A DNA stretch of 64,000 nt from Cycas panzhihuaensis. Taxonomy: Eukaryota > Cycadophyta. The position numbers and the translations under genes are program-made. Below, in pieces: positions 11,911 through 23,421 of this stretch. The stretch lies in the NCBI GenBank assembly GCA_023213395.1, contig CM041465.1, forward strand, positions 167,221,741 to 167,285,740, given 5' to 3'. How positions within the stretch are numbered: the stretch's first letter is position 1; each line of letters opens with the position of its first letter. The notes beneath the pieces were generated by a model. That model searched no databases, was not told the origin of the DNA, and worked only from the letters and a program-made list of their open reading frames with translations.

Positions 11911-12640
11911 ATGATGGCTCCTCCCAATTAGGCGTAATATATCCTCACATTAGAAACTCAATTCTAGAACTTTTAGGAAGAAATAAATGCTAACATATTT
12001 TCTCTTACATTAAAATCTAACATAATTATAATACTAGACCAAATGGTATAAATGATAACTCAAGCATCATAATCAACCTCAATCTACAAGCAACACTCCT
12101 TCACCACAATAGACAAGCATTCCTTCTCCATGACAACAATGACTCCATCATAAAATAAATATTCTTACCTTCGATCTAGATCTTAATAGGGATAACATAT
12201 ATCATTGGATAAGTAAACTAGAATCTTACTTTTCCCTTAATCCAATGTCTAAGGATGTTCAACTAATATTTATATCCATTCATATGGAAGGTAGAGTATA
12301 TCATTAATTCTATTGGCAATAATGGGAATATCTTATAAATAAGACATGGGCATATTTCTCCACTTGTTTCTTTGATTAACACAAAGAAACTTAAAACTAA
12401 ACCTTCTTCAACTAGCTTAAAATATTAAAGCAAGTGTCATTGGTTGAAGCTTATACTAATGAATTCTAAAATTTATAGAATCACATCATCTAAATTTTAG
12501 ATAAGAAAATAAAGATCAATACTTATGTTATAGAATTAAAAGAATATATCTAAATATACTTAAAATCTTTGGAAATATCAAGTCTAAAGGACATGATAAG
12601 AATGGCTAAAATAGTTGAAATAACATTTATAATGGAAAGG
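11911..12640 (+). pseudogene. Gypsy-1 gag remnant
   Basis: Tandem ATGs at 11911 and 11914 open a frame reading MMAPPN*A*YILTLETQF. Almost every stop in its first hundred codons sits at a plausible Gln position. In a second frame from about 12160 the retrotransposon-gag core is visible (HWISKLESYFSLNPM, then IHMEGRVYH near 12290). The end is diffuse and no intact zinc knuckle was found. Confidence 0.75.
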
Positions 12641-12829
12641 AAATCTTTTTTTGACAAGACTCCGCATGATAATAATAACCACAACAAGTTGAGTTCCCAC
12701 AATAATGACCTCTAGTTGATGACTTACAAAGACTTGTAATAGAATAACCTTCTAAAGAATCCTCAACCAAACCAATCCAAGTTCCACCAATAGAGATATA
12801 TTGATACAAGAAGCTAGTCTTTGTATCTA

Positions 12830-13133
12830 ATGCTTCAAAAAATGGACCCTTGGACATGGAAATGCCTATAAGGCTAAGAGAATGGTATTCACAATTGATC
12901 TTAGTTTGTCCCCTAAAAATGATTATGATTTTGAACAAGAATTTAAAGAAGAACCCCTCTTAGAGCATTCCTCAACTCTAGAGTTAGAGGTCTTCTTATC
13001 TATTATAGCCTTAACTTTGTGCCCAAAGCTATTATATGTTAGAGTAATACTTAAGAAAACACCTTTTACCATCCTAATCGATAGTAGCATGTCATTAAAC
13101 TTCATTAATATTTCTTGTTCTTTGGTTAGATAA
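12830..13133 (+). pseudogene. Gypsy-1 retropepsin remnant
   Basis: An open stretch at 12882-13133 ends with TPFTILIDSSMSLNFI near 13060-13105. This matches the retropepsin active-site block of Ty3/gypsy elements, where D-S-G is expected; here Gly is replaced by Ser. The preceding acidic stretch (EQEFKEEPLL) and the ALTLCPKLLYVRV strand are typical of the segment upstream of the plant gypsy protease. Confidence 0.75.
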
Positions 13134-13619
13134 CTAAATATTTATATTATACTAAGAACTAGATTTACATGTTCCTTGTTAGGACATTATACTTTTCATT
13201 ATATAAGAATAATCAAGAACCTTACTATCTAAATTGATATCTATTGGATATTATCCTTGGAGTCTTATACCTCCAAACCCTAGGAATATATGACACTAAT
13301 AACTCCCCTACTAACCCATTCATTTTATTTAAGGACCATATAGGATAAATCTATAAATTCCATAGTATAGAACTCTTCCCTAATAAACTAATTTTACTAA
13401 ATTATATGTTTAAATAACTAAGTAGCCATGTGGGGTATATCACATGCATTTATAACATCTAAGCCCACATAGGTATTTATCTAGATATACAACATATTCT
13501 TAATAAATATCAAGTTATTTTTGCCCCCTTGTTAATTGGCCCCCTACCACATTATGGGTGTCATATACCATTGAGCTAAAAAATCCTCATGACCCTATCA
13601 ATCTTTAACCTTATATAAA

Positions 13620-14880
13620 TTCTATTTTTTTTTTTTTAAGAAATTAAAAAAATTACTAATGAACTAATAGAAATAGGGATAATCCAACCTAGCAAGAGCC
13701 CATATCTTATCCCTATTATGTTAGTTAAAAAAAAAGGGTACTTTAGGCTTTATGTCATTTATTATGAGCTTAATAAAGTAACCATAAAAAGTAAACTTTC
13801 CACTATGAGAATTGATAACATATTAGATGAAATTCATGGTGCCATAGTTTTTACTAAATTATATCTCTAATTAAGATATTATCAAATTCTTATTGAACCT
13901 AAAGATGGACACAAAATTGGCTTTAATATACATCATGACCACTTTGAGTTTTATGCCATGCTTTTTAGCATATGTAATGCTTTATCCACCTTTTAATCTC
14001 TAATAAATAAGGATTTCACCCCATACTTGAAGAAATTTTTCATTATTTTCTTTGATGATATGCTCATCTATAGCTCAAGCATGTCGCTTTACACTCATTG
14101 GTTAGAAATAATTTTATAAATTTTGGCCAAACACTAATTATATGACAAGCTCTCTAAATGTGAGTTTCGTACGTCTAAACTATAATTCATAGGTCATATT
14201 ATCTCATCAAAAGGTGATTAGGGTTGATGCTGATAAAATATTAGTCCTTACAAATTAGCCAACACCTAAAATCCTCACCTAATTATGTTCTTTCTTAGGA
14301 CTTACAGGGTTCTATTGGCACTTTATCTAAAATTATATAGCTCTAACAACCCCATTACCTAATTTGCTTTAAAAAGACTCTTCCCAATGATCACTCACTA
14401 TTAATAATGCCTTTAATTATCTTAAAGAAGTCATGTCTCCATCCTAATTTTAACCACACTAGACTTCTTTTAACCTTTCTAACTAGACTGTGACATATTA
14501 AGATTTAGCTTGGGCATGGTACTTATTTAAAACCTTCATCTAATTACGTTTGAAAGTTAAAAATATAAAGACTATGAATGTAGGTTGTCAACATACTAAA
14601 AGGAAAGGAATGCTATTCTTCACACCACTAAAAAATGGTGTTAATATCTCATCAACTCAAAATTCACTACCTTAATGGACCATCGTAGCCTTTGTCACCT
14701 ATTAAACTAACCAGTTTTATCAAAAGAATAGACCAAGTAGGTTGAGCACCTCCAAGTTTTTACTTTACAAACACTTATAAGAAAGGTTAAGACAATGTAG
14801 TGGTTAATTCCCTTTCTTGCCTTCCAACTGATCCTTCCATTATTCTTCCATTCATGCCATCTCTAGATCCTACCCAACAT
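13620..14880 (+). pseudogene. Gypsy-1 reverse transcriptase and RNase H remnant
   Basis: RT blocks read KKKGYFRLYVIYYELNKVT (about 13730), FTKLYL*LRYYQI (about 13850), FYAMLFSICNALSTF (about 13950) and the catalytic FFDDMLIYSS at 14048-14075. After ISSKGD near 14215 the frame is lost. RNase H should occupy 14340-14830, but only scattered similarity is visible. Breaks include TAA and TAG at expected Gln codons and several indels. Confidence 0.85.
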
Positions 14881-14889
14881 GGGTATAGG

Positions 14890-16302
14890 AACTAGCTTTA
14901 GGCAACTAGTCCTAACTAGATTATGTAAAATAGGTTGACAAAATTCATACTAAAAAAGAAATGGTCCATACTGAATAACTTCTTTTATATCAAAATCACA
15001 TGTTCATACACCTGGCCTCAAAATTTATTCCTCAAATCCTATCAGAACACCACTTCACTCATTTGGGAGGATATTCTAGATTTCATAAAACATATCATTG
15101 GATTCATTTTGACTTCTTTTAGATGCACATGAAATCATCCATTCATACATTTATTTTAGAATGTGTTAATGCTAGCACAATAAGGATGGCATTAAGACTC
15201 AATTGGATCTCTTACAATCTCTTTACATTCCACAAGAAAAGTGTCAAAATATTTCCATGGATTTCATTACGGGTCTATCACTATATGTTGGATATAACTC
15301 CATGTTAGTAGTCATTGATCACTTAACAAAATATACAAACTTTTTGCTAGTTCATACTTCATATGAAGCACCTTGCATCACAAATATTTACCTCCAAATA
15401 ATATTCTACTTATATGGATTTCAATTAACTATCATATATGATCAAGATCCCAAGTTCACTAATTTCTTTTAGCAAGAACCTTTCTTAGTATTAGGTACAT
15501 TGTTCAACATGAATTTTTCTTATTGCCCATAAATATATATCCAATCAGAACTTCTTAACAAAACACTAGAAACTTACTTATATTATTTTGTATCTAACCA
15601 CCAAGTAGGATGGTCATCATGGGTATCCCTTATACAATATTGGTACAATTCCTCCCATTATTCAGCCATAAGGATGTTTCCATTTATGGCCCTTTATGGT
15701 AACCCTCCACCATCCCACCATACTTTAGCCCTAACCTTCACATTATTGTACAACAAGAAAAGTTGTAATATGTTGACTAGATTATAAATACCCTAAAGTA
15801 AAATTTAGTTGCAACCTAGAATTAAATAAAGAAATTAGTAGACTACCATTGTTTAAATTGCTATTTTTCCATTGGTGATCTTGTATTCCTACACCTTCAA
15901 TCATATAAGTAATAATCTCTTAAGCATCATAAGAATCTCAAGCTCAGTCCTCACTACTATGGGCCTTATAAAGTTTTCCAACATATTGATGAAATGGCCT
16001 ATGCATTAGAACTCCCACCTAACACCAAGATTCATAATGTCTTCTATGTTTTTTGTCTCAAGAAATATCTTAGGAAGGGAATGACTCCCCAAATAGTTTT
16101 ACTAGTCTTGGATGAAGAATAAATTCTCTCCATTCCTCTAAAATGTATCTTAGCCAACAAAAAATATGCTCTTAAGAATAAGATAAATTGTGAGTATTTG
16201 GTGCATTAGGTTAACTGTGAACTTGATGAGGTTACTTGGGAATCAACTAACCTTGTTAAGTAGCATCCGCATCTCCTTCACTTTAGGGACTCAACATCTT
16301 AA
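14890..16302 (+). pseudogene. Gypsy-1 integrase remnant with chromodomain-like tail
   Basis: An open stretch at 15203-15472 carries the integrase core start (SMDFITGLSLYVGYNSM, first Asp; IYDQDPKFTNFF, second Asp). The third acidic position lies in QSELLNKTLETYL near 15545. Further on, SSHYSAIRMFPFMALYG matches the conserved post-core block. The C-terminal part near 16020-16290 reads FCLKKYLRKGMTP, LDEE and EYLVH*VNCELDEVTWES, a decayed chromodomain-like tail. Gypsy-A on the minus strand near 32.1-32.4 kb has the same tail. Confidence 0.88.
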
Positions 16303-16313
16303 GGAAAGGGACC

Positions 16314-16707
16314 TGTTACATGGCCACATGCTATTAGTGGAACTAGAGTACTAGCACATATGACCAAGGCACTAGGTGATTAAGTGTTAGTTGGTAACTT
16401 TTGTATACATACTGTTAAATCCACTAATGAAATAAAAGGTCATTTGGCTCACCAATAAGATTACATGGAAAAGACCCACTTTTGTCTATTTGAGGATCAT
16501 AGATTGTAGAAGAAGGTTGTTGTATAATTATATTCTCTTTAGAGATTTGTACTTTAGTACTTTGAATATTCTTTTGTGATGATTTGGTGTTCTTTGATAT
16601 ACTCCATTTATGTAATCAGTTTCCAATATTAATAAAGATGTTGCATTTCCTCTCTACTTTATATTATCATTTCTATGTGTGAGAAAATAATTAGAAAAGA
16701 CACATCA
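16314..16707 (+). mobile_element. Gypsy-1 3' LTR
   Basis: A purine tract (AAGGAAAGGGA) precedes TGTTACATGG at 16314. The segment aligns with 9991-10384 and has the same length. It ends near GACACATCA at 16707, giving TG...CA ends. Confidence 0.82.
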
Positions 16708-17763
16708 CATCTTCCTATACCTTTATATCTAAATGATTATAGAAAATTCACTCTTCATCACATTTGCTTCTCCTTTATTTTTCTTGATTCTCTACCCAAC
16801 GTTTTATTCTGTTTTTCATCATAGTAATGAACAACTAATCCCAAGAAAGTTTTACTATACCCTACTCTCTCAATTCTTTTCTATAGAATATAATATATCT
16901 TATGGATTTTGACTTTCATTAAATAATGGAAATGATGGTTCTAATTCACCACCAAATTATATTTTAAAATATGTTTGTAATAATGGCTATTTGTCCACTT
17001 TCTCTCCCATATATCACATGCTAATATAAGGTTGGTCTTTTAAGTATTAATGATTTTAGTATTTTCCATTTCTTCCTATCTCAAATGTGTAGATCCCTCT
17101 GAAACTTAATACAATATTTTATATGTTAAATGGATCTCTTTGTGAAATGACATTTGAAGAATTCTAGAGATTTCAGTATATTAGTATAAGTGATTTTATT
17201 TTCTATTTTTTGTATCTTTATTTTCTTCTCACTCTAGCTATGTTTTGTAGAATCCCTCTTTAGATTCTATAAATTCACTATTTTAGAGTTCCTTTCCATC
17301 ACTTAATTAATAATTTTCTTCCTTATATATTCTAAAACATTTAATATCACTCCCTTCATAGGCCCTTCAATCCATTTGGCCAACATAAGGGTAATGCTTA
17401 TGCTCCTCTCTTCCTTATCTAATTTAATATATCATGATTGAGGCCCTACATATTCTTCAATTTCTTTATTATCTCTTACTCCTTATTAGTGGCTTAAATC
17501 AAAATGAAAACTATCTCTAGCTTCCCTTAATATAGTCATAAGGTTGTTATTATCAATTTGTTCATATTTTAGCTTTATTGAGGCCATGCATGTTGGGTCC
17601 ATTGAGAATAATATAGTTCCATGGTCTAGTCCATAATCCCATGTAGAATGATAACACATTATCATAGAAGCATATACCTTTCATTGCAATAACATAGTTA
17701 CATACTACAGGGTTCTCATATCGCCCCAAGGAACCCCTTATTAATCAAGAGACTAGCATGTAT

Positions 17764-17777
17764 GTGTGTGTGTGTGT

Positions 17778-17866
<89 letters not shown>
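17764..17866. repeat. Compound microsatellite (TG)n(TATC)n(TA)n
   Basis: Seven TG units pass through three TCTATA-type units into more than thirty TA units, ending in AACTATGA. The TA tract can fold on itself. Confidence 0.97.
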
Positions 17867-17867
<1 letters not shown>

Positions 17868-19895
17868 CTATGATAACCAGAGAATTATATAACTAATTAA
17901 CTAACTTCTAATTCTATGGTGGACATAAAGGTTCTATAGTTCACTTATAATTACTGTGTAAGATCTATGATACCTACCAATTCTCAAAATACAAAACTAA
18001 GGCTTGATATATTTTTGGCCTCCTCAAAAGAATGCAAAGCATGTAGTTCATAATTTTTTAAAAAGAAACAAAAGAAAGATAAATATTTGAAATAATATGA
18101 ATTATTTTCCTTCCTTCCCCACCCCCAAACACTTGTGGAAATTGAGTGTTTATGATATATTACATTTCATATACATTCTCTGAAAGAAACTAAGATGGAC
18201 TTTATAGTCATTATGCCTAAATTAATGATATTTATACACATTTCATTAAAGTGGCCTACATCACTATCAAGGGGCACTATGTTACTATTTTCTATGGCAT
18301 ATCTTGTAAGATGTCTAGTTCCCATACTAATTCTATGGTTATATCTCACTCAACCTTCTCTAGAGAATTGGGTTGAGTCTCTTCTCTCCCTAAAGAATTA
18401 GGTCAAGTTGCCTCCCCCACACTAAATTTGGTATGCCAGCCTAAAAGCATAGTGACTCAAAGCTCCTGATCTTTATAATACTTTAATTTTATTTAAACCT
18501 CTTCCAGTGTTACTATATTCTAGGTAAGTTACATCCTTAAATATTGAATTTAGTCCTCTTATGCTATAACCTACATCTAAATCTCCTTTGAGACCTATTG
18601 ATTAACTTTACTGGCATTCTCTTAGATTTTAGCCACTATAGTAAATGCTTTGAGATGGTCTATTTTAATTATAAAGCCACTTAAGAATTTTTATCAAGAT
18701 TATGATTTAGTTACTGAGTCTCCTTAAGTTAAGAGAGAAGAGAAAAACTACATCAATTAATTAACAACATTACCACTAGTTCAGAATTGATTTAGGTCAT
18801 CCTCACATTTATGATTTACTCTAGATTGAATGATAATGGATAGTATATTGATAGGTGACCATTATATACTCTCTTGGATTGGTATTTGTTGTAACTTTTA
18901 TAGGATTATAATTTCTACTTTTGGGTCAATGTGCTTATTAGGTTGCTAATAAGGAGTAATATGTGATAGAAACCTATTCACTAGCTCCTTAACAACTATG
19001 TGAAAAGTGGCCAAACCACTCTATGATAATTTTACCTCATGTTTCTAGCTAAACCATTATAGAATTTATGGATCAGTGTCATCAAATACTTTCCTATATA
19101 GGTTTTGTGGTATAAACTCATCTAGCACCAAGACCATCAATGGTGTGAGATAATAGAATGATGTCTTCCTAAGGTGGATAGCTTTTGTAATCTATTGAAT
19201 AATGGAAGTTTCTATAAAAAGGATCCCATCTATAAACTACACCCTGTAAGAGCTAAGATGCAATTCAAACCATATGAAAATGAATTTAAGCTACATCACT
19301 ACTACCCATAGATTGTTAATGAGAAATTTAGATACAATCTTTAAATCATGGTCCTTGAGTTTCTCAATTACAATTCCATGATTATTATAATATTTACTAG
19401 GATAATCTAAGCAAAATTTCCTTACCAAATCTTCTCATATTATCTTATCCACTAAATGTTACTCCTTTTTTAATGGTATTAGTTTACCATTCAATGATAA
19501 GCCAAACAAATGGGTAAGATTAGAAACTTTGATCCCTAGAATATCATCGTTGTGGACCAATACTCTTTCCTCATCATCATAACTATTCAACATTCTCTCA
19601 TTTTAAGCTCAACATTTTAAGAGCTTCCATATTAATAGCTACTACAAAGTCAATTATAATTCATAAGATATCAAACTAATTTTTAAAAGTTTGCTACTTA
19701 TAACTAATCTTGTGTGTGCTTCATTTGACTCAAATAATAGGAAAAAGTTAAAAATAATTTATTTTTAAATCCCTAACCTCCTTTATTGAGCTTGCATCCT
19801 CTTGCATGATAGTAAAAGGTTGAAGAAAGTTTCATAATTCTATCTCTTTTAATGAACCATAAAGATGTAGCTTTTTTTATGACATTATCTTAGAC

Positions 19896-19897
<2 letters not shown>

Positions 19898-19933
<36 letters not shown>
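19898..19933. repeat. (TA)n microsatellite
   Basis: About eighteen TA units in otherwise featureless AT-rich DNA. Confidence 0.95.
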
Positions 19934-19935
<2 letters not shown>

Positions 19936-20239
19936 CCACTACATTTGAGATGTTATTCATTATTACCTTGAGAATATAATGTAATTTTTGTGGAAATTCC
20001 ACAATAATTTTGCCCCTATGGTATATTATATTGCATTCCATTCATATTCTATAGTACCTGATAATGCAATCAAACATCAACATTTTATAACAATAATATA
20101 ACTTCATTATTTAATTAATAACAAACTTTAATAATCAACAACATCACTTACCTACTAAAGCTACCACAAATCCTCAACCTATCCATGCTTATAACACCAT
20201 AATCAACTATCATTAATAGGTACTAATAATAGCTTCCCT

Positions 20240-21065
20240 CCTAGTTCCTTTAGAAAGATTGCCCCATTGTCCATGACTTTATCCATAATAAAAGGACCTT
20301 ATAAATGTAGTTTCACATTGCTCCTTCCAATAGAACTCATGACCTTTCTTAAATAATTTCTCTAAGGGTGCTTTAATTTTAGTATAGACATGCACAAATT
20401 TATGATAATACCTTATATTGCTAAGAAACACTTTGATATCAACTGCAAAGGTGGGTGTTGGTATATCTAAAATCACCTTCACTTTTAGAAGGTCTATCCA
20501 CAACCCTTTTCTCTAGACTACATGCCTTAATAATTGGCCAAAGGGCACCATAAAAATACACTTCTTTGGGTCTAAACAAAGTCCCAATTTGTGATAGGTT
20601 TTAAAAATCTCCTAAAGATGATCCAAAGGATTTTTCAATAAACTATAGATGGATTAGTCATCAAAGAATATCGCCATGTGTTCTTTGAGGTAGTCCTATA
20701 AAAATTTCACCAGGGTTCTTTGAAATATAGTTGGGGCATTACAAAAGCCAAAAAACATAACATGATATGTGTACATCCCTTATTTTATGAGAAAAGTTAT
20801 CTTTTCTTAATCGTCTTCTATAATGAAAACCTAGTTAAGCCCACTTAATCTATTATTAAAGGGATAATATTCTGCTTCTATAACTTACTCTAATACTTCA
20901 TTAATAAAATAAATTGAGAAAGGTTATGGCTTAGTCACTATGTTCAATTTATAATAATCAATATAGAGGCGTAGTTTTCCATTTCTCTTGGAAACTAAAA
21001 CCACATGACTTTTTTATTCATTATTTTCAATTATGTAAACAAAGTTTACATCTATCAATTTATCC
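20240..21065 (-). pseudogene. Gypsy-C reverse transcriptase remnant
   Basis: Minus-strand RT blocks in order: KSHVVLVSKRNGKLRLYIDY and YKLNIVTK (about 21000-20930), VMFFGFCNAPTIFQRTLV (about 20760-20705), the catalytic FFDD at 20668-20657, LGLCLDPKKCIFMVPFGQLL (about 20595-20535), then an open stretch at 20503-20279. That stretch carries the RT to RNase H connection (VDIKVFLSNIRYYHKFVHVY, KAPLEKLFKKGHEFYW). The wording is closest to Athila/Tat-type RTs. Homology ends near 20240, before RNase H. Stops are mostly TAA or TAG. Confidence 0.88.
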
Positions 21066-22930
21066 AATTCCTTATTCACCAACTCTTTATACCCAAAATT
21101 CATGTGGTATAGTCTCTATTTGAGTAGTTGCACTCCATCTACTAATAGGATGTAGTGCTGACCAAATTAAAGGGGTATCCACTTCAAATTCTTGTAATTC
21201 CAAGTAAATATATCCTTGAATTCTAAGAATAAGGATGTGGCCTTCCCCACCATTTCCATATCCTGGTAATTTCCAAGTGTTCATTATTATGTCTTTTCCT
21301 TAGAATCCACATTAATCTTCATCATTCATGGTGGTGCCACATACTTTTCACTAGGAACATTGTCCAATACTATGCCTATTTTATAAGTTGAATCTACGTG
21401 TATATTAACCTCTTTCCATACTCCATTATAATGTATGCCAGTGGGAATTTTTTTTCCATTCTTCCATGACATTCACTATTCTAGTGGTATCCATCCTAGC
21501 TAGTCACCTACTGGTTTTATCCACTTATTGCTAAAATATCATTTTTACATCTAATAATTCTTCCAACCCTATGATGTATCATTTGCAAGTTGATATAGGA
21601 CTAGGTATTTGCACCACCCTACCCATTGCCCGTGAATCATAAAAATATCATTCTACTTACATGTGGACATAAGATTAATAGGCCCCTATCTCAAAATTTT
21701 CTTCTTCATCCTAAAAGTCTATGCATTTTTCTAGTTTACTATGTCTATTAGTATTACCCACTAGTTAACTCATTAACTCAAAATAGCCCATTTGCTAGTT
21801 ATACAACTCCCTATTTGAGTCCACGTCTAAATTCTTTTTTAGATATAATTCTCCTCCTAAGGTAAGTTTTATAATATCATCTTCCACTACTACACACTAA
21901 TAACTATATTTAGAAGAATAATTGTTACTTTCTTTCACTTCGAAATTAGATGTGATGTCTTACATCTCTACTCTCATAGGAGGTTCATTTGGGAAGAAGG
22001 GTAACTTTGTCTTATTTCTATTCTTTCTTAAAATAAACTTATACTTCAACTAGTCTGTAAGTACACCAATCATATAATGCCATACTTAGCCTACTAAAGT
22101 GGGATATGATTTTCTCCCCTCCTTCATCTTGATTACTTTAAAATCTAAAGAGGCCATACCTCCCTCTACATTGATTTGGATATTTCAAGTTACATTAATG
22201 GGAAAAATTCTAATATTATCTCCTATAATAATGGTTAATGCCAAACCATTGAGTTTTAATTGCCATATCCTTTCCAAGTTTTGTATGAAAGGATATTTAT
22301 AATTATTCCTCCATTTATAATAGTTCCTGGTGTCTTGAGTCTCCAAAACTTTATCTAGATTCTAGGATCATCATCTTTAATTTTGCTCATATATTACACT
22401 TACAATTTCTTTGGCTAGCCATGCACTCCTCTTTAAAGGAATGTTAATTTTCCCCTTAAGGGAAGTCCCTTGTAGAGATATAGATTTTACATCCTTCACA
22501 AGTATTGATTCAAGTTGCTACTATGGTTTCTCTTCTTGTGGCTCTATATATAATGTTAATATTTTATAACCACCCATTACATCTCTCTACAACCACTAAA
22601 ATGGTACTATCAATCCTTCAACAGTAGGGGTCCACATCAAATATAACTCAAAAGGCTAGTTGATTTTCTATAAAATCTAAGTCATTATAATGTTCTTCTC
22701 CTGCATGACATATGGATATTATTATCTCTCCTTCATGAGGTAAATAGCCTTTACATCATATAAAGCCTAAGGCTCTCCAACCACTCCATTCTCATGCCAC
22801 CATATTACCACTTCTCTTATTTTTGAAAGATGAGATACCATTACGCCCATTTCTTGAACTTACCAATTCTTTATTACTTGTTCATCTTGTAAAATATGAA
22901 TAACTTTTAATAACCCATTCTTCTCTTTTA
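21066..22930 (-). pseudogene. Gypsy-C region between gag and RT, poorly preserved
   Basis: By position this should hold the protease and the RT leader of gypsy-C. The minus strand has some open stretches: 21284-21087, with TPLIWSALHPISRWSATTQI; and near 22470-22360, with KDVKSISLQGTSLKGKINI and IPLKRSAWLAKEIVSVIYEQ. I could not place a protease active site. The right edge is cut by the young copia element at 22931. Confidence 0.4.
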
Positions 22931-23407
22931 CAACTCCCTCTTACCTACCAGGATTGTGCACCTCAATTTAGACATGTGATGCTCAACATGTCAAGGTAAG
23001 TTAAGGTAAGTTGAGTTAATTTCATTTGAGTTAAGTTAGTATTATTTTATTATTAATTTGAATTCAGGGGTTGAGGAGTTTCCCTCCTCCCCCAAACTAT
23101 AAATGTTAAGGGGTGTACAACCCTGGTGTCTTTAGACACCACCTACTTTTGAGGAAGATTTGGAATACTCATGCTGCTACAATGGATTGAACAATAAGGC
23201 TCTCATGTGTTATGCTATTGTAATTGGTGATACACTGCTGTATTGATGCAATACTAGTTTGTACTTATTTGATATATGTTCTAACCTGTTAGTTTGCAAG
23301 CATATTTTCTATCACTTTGTATTAGAGCATTGTGGCTCCATATTATTTCCATCATTTGGTATCAGAGCTCAGTTTGGCTCATAGTTCTGCAAGTATATTT
23401 TCCTTCA
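22931..23407 (+). mobile_element. 5' LTR of the young copia-type element (5' end missing)
   Basis: Aligns to 27410-27881 almost base for base, from CAACTCCCTCTTACCTAC to TATATTTTCCTTCA. The first 24 or so bases of the downstream copy, including TGTTGGG, have no counterpart here. Confidence 0.93.
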
Positions 23408-23409
23408 TT

Positions 23410-23421
23410 TGGTATCAGAGC
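23410..23421 (+). promoter_or_regulatory. Primer binding site, tRNA-iMet type
   Basis: A perfect TGGTATCAGAGC two bases after the LTR end. A second perfect copy lies inside the LTR at 23356-23367, and a degenerate one (TTGTATTAGAGC) at about 23314. Confidence 0.93.

Larger units (their letters stand above)
9991..16707 (+). mobile_element. Gypsy-1: decayed Ty3/gypsy element with both LTRs
   Basis: Two aligned LTRs of about 394 bp bracket a primer site, leader, gag, protease, RT, RNase H and integrase in canonical Ty3/gypsy order. The integrase C-terminus resembles that of chromoviruses. Coding frames are broken by indels and many stops. The LTRs differ substantially, so the insertion is old. 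A target-site duplication is not visible. Confidence 0.85.
16708..20239. other. 3.5 kb without recognisable genes
   Basis: AT-rich sequence with only short open stretches on either strand. I checked several frames for retrotransposon or host protein motifs and found none. It holds two TA-rich microsatellites. The missing RNase H and integrase of gypsy-C (minus) would have lain here, but no trace was identified, so the region is probably a different, older insertion. Confidence 0.4.

Noticed and set aside
18167-18401. Small protein-coding gene on either strand
   Set aside because: Short frames of about 60-70 codons overlap on opposite strands, with no motif and no start or splice context. They are at the level expected by chance.
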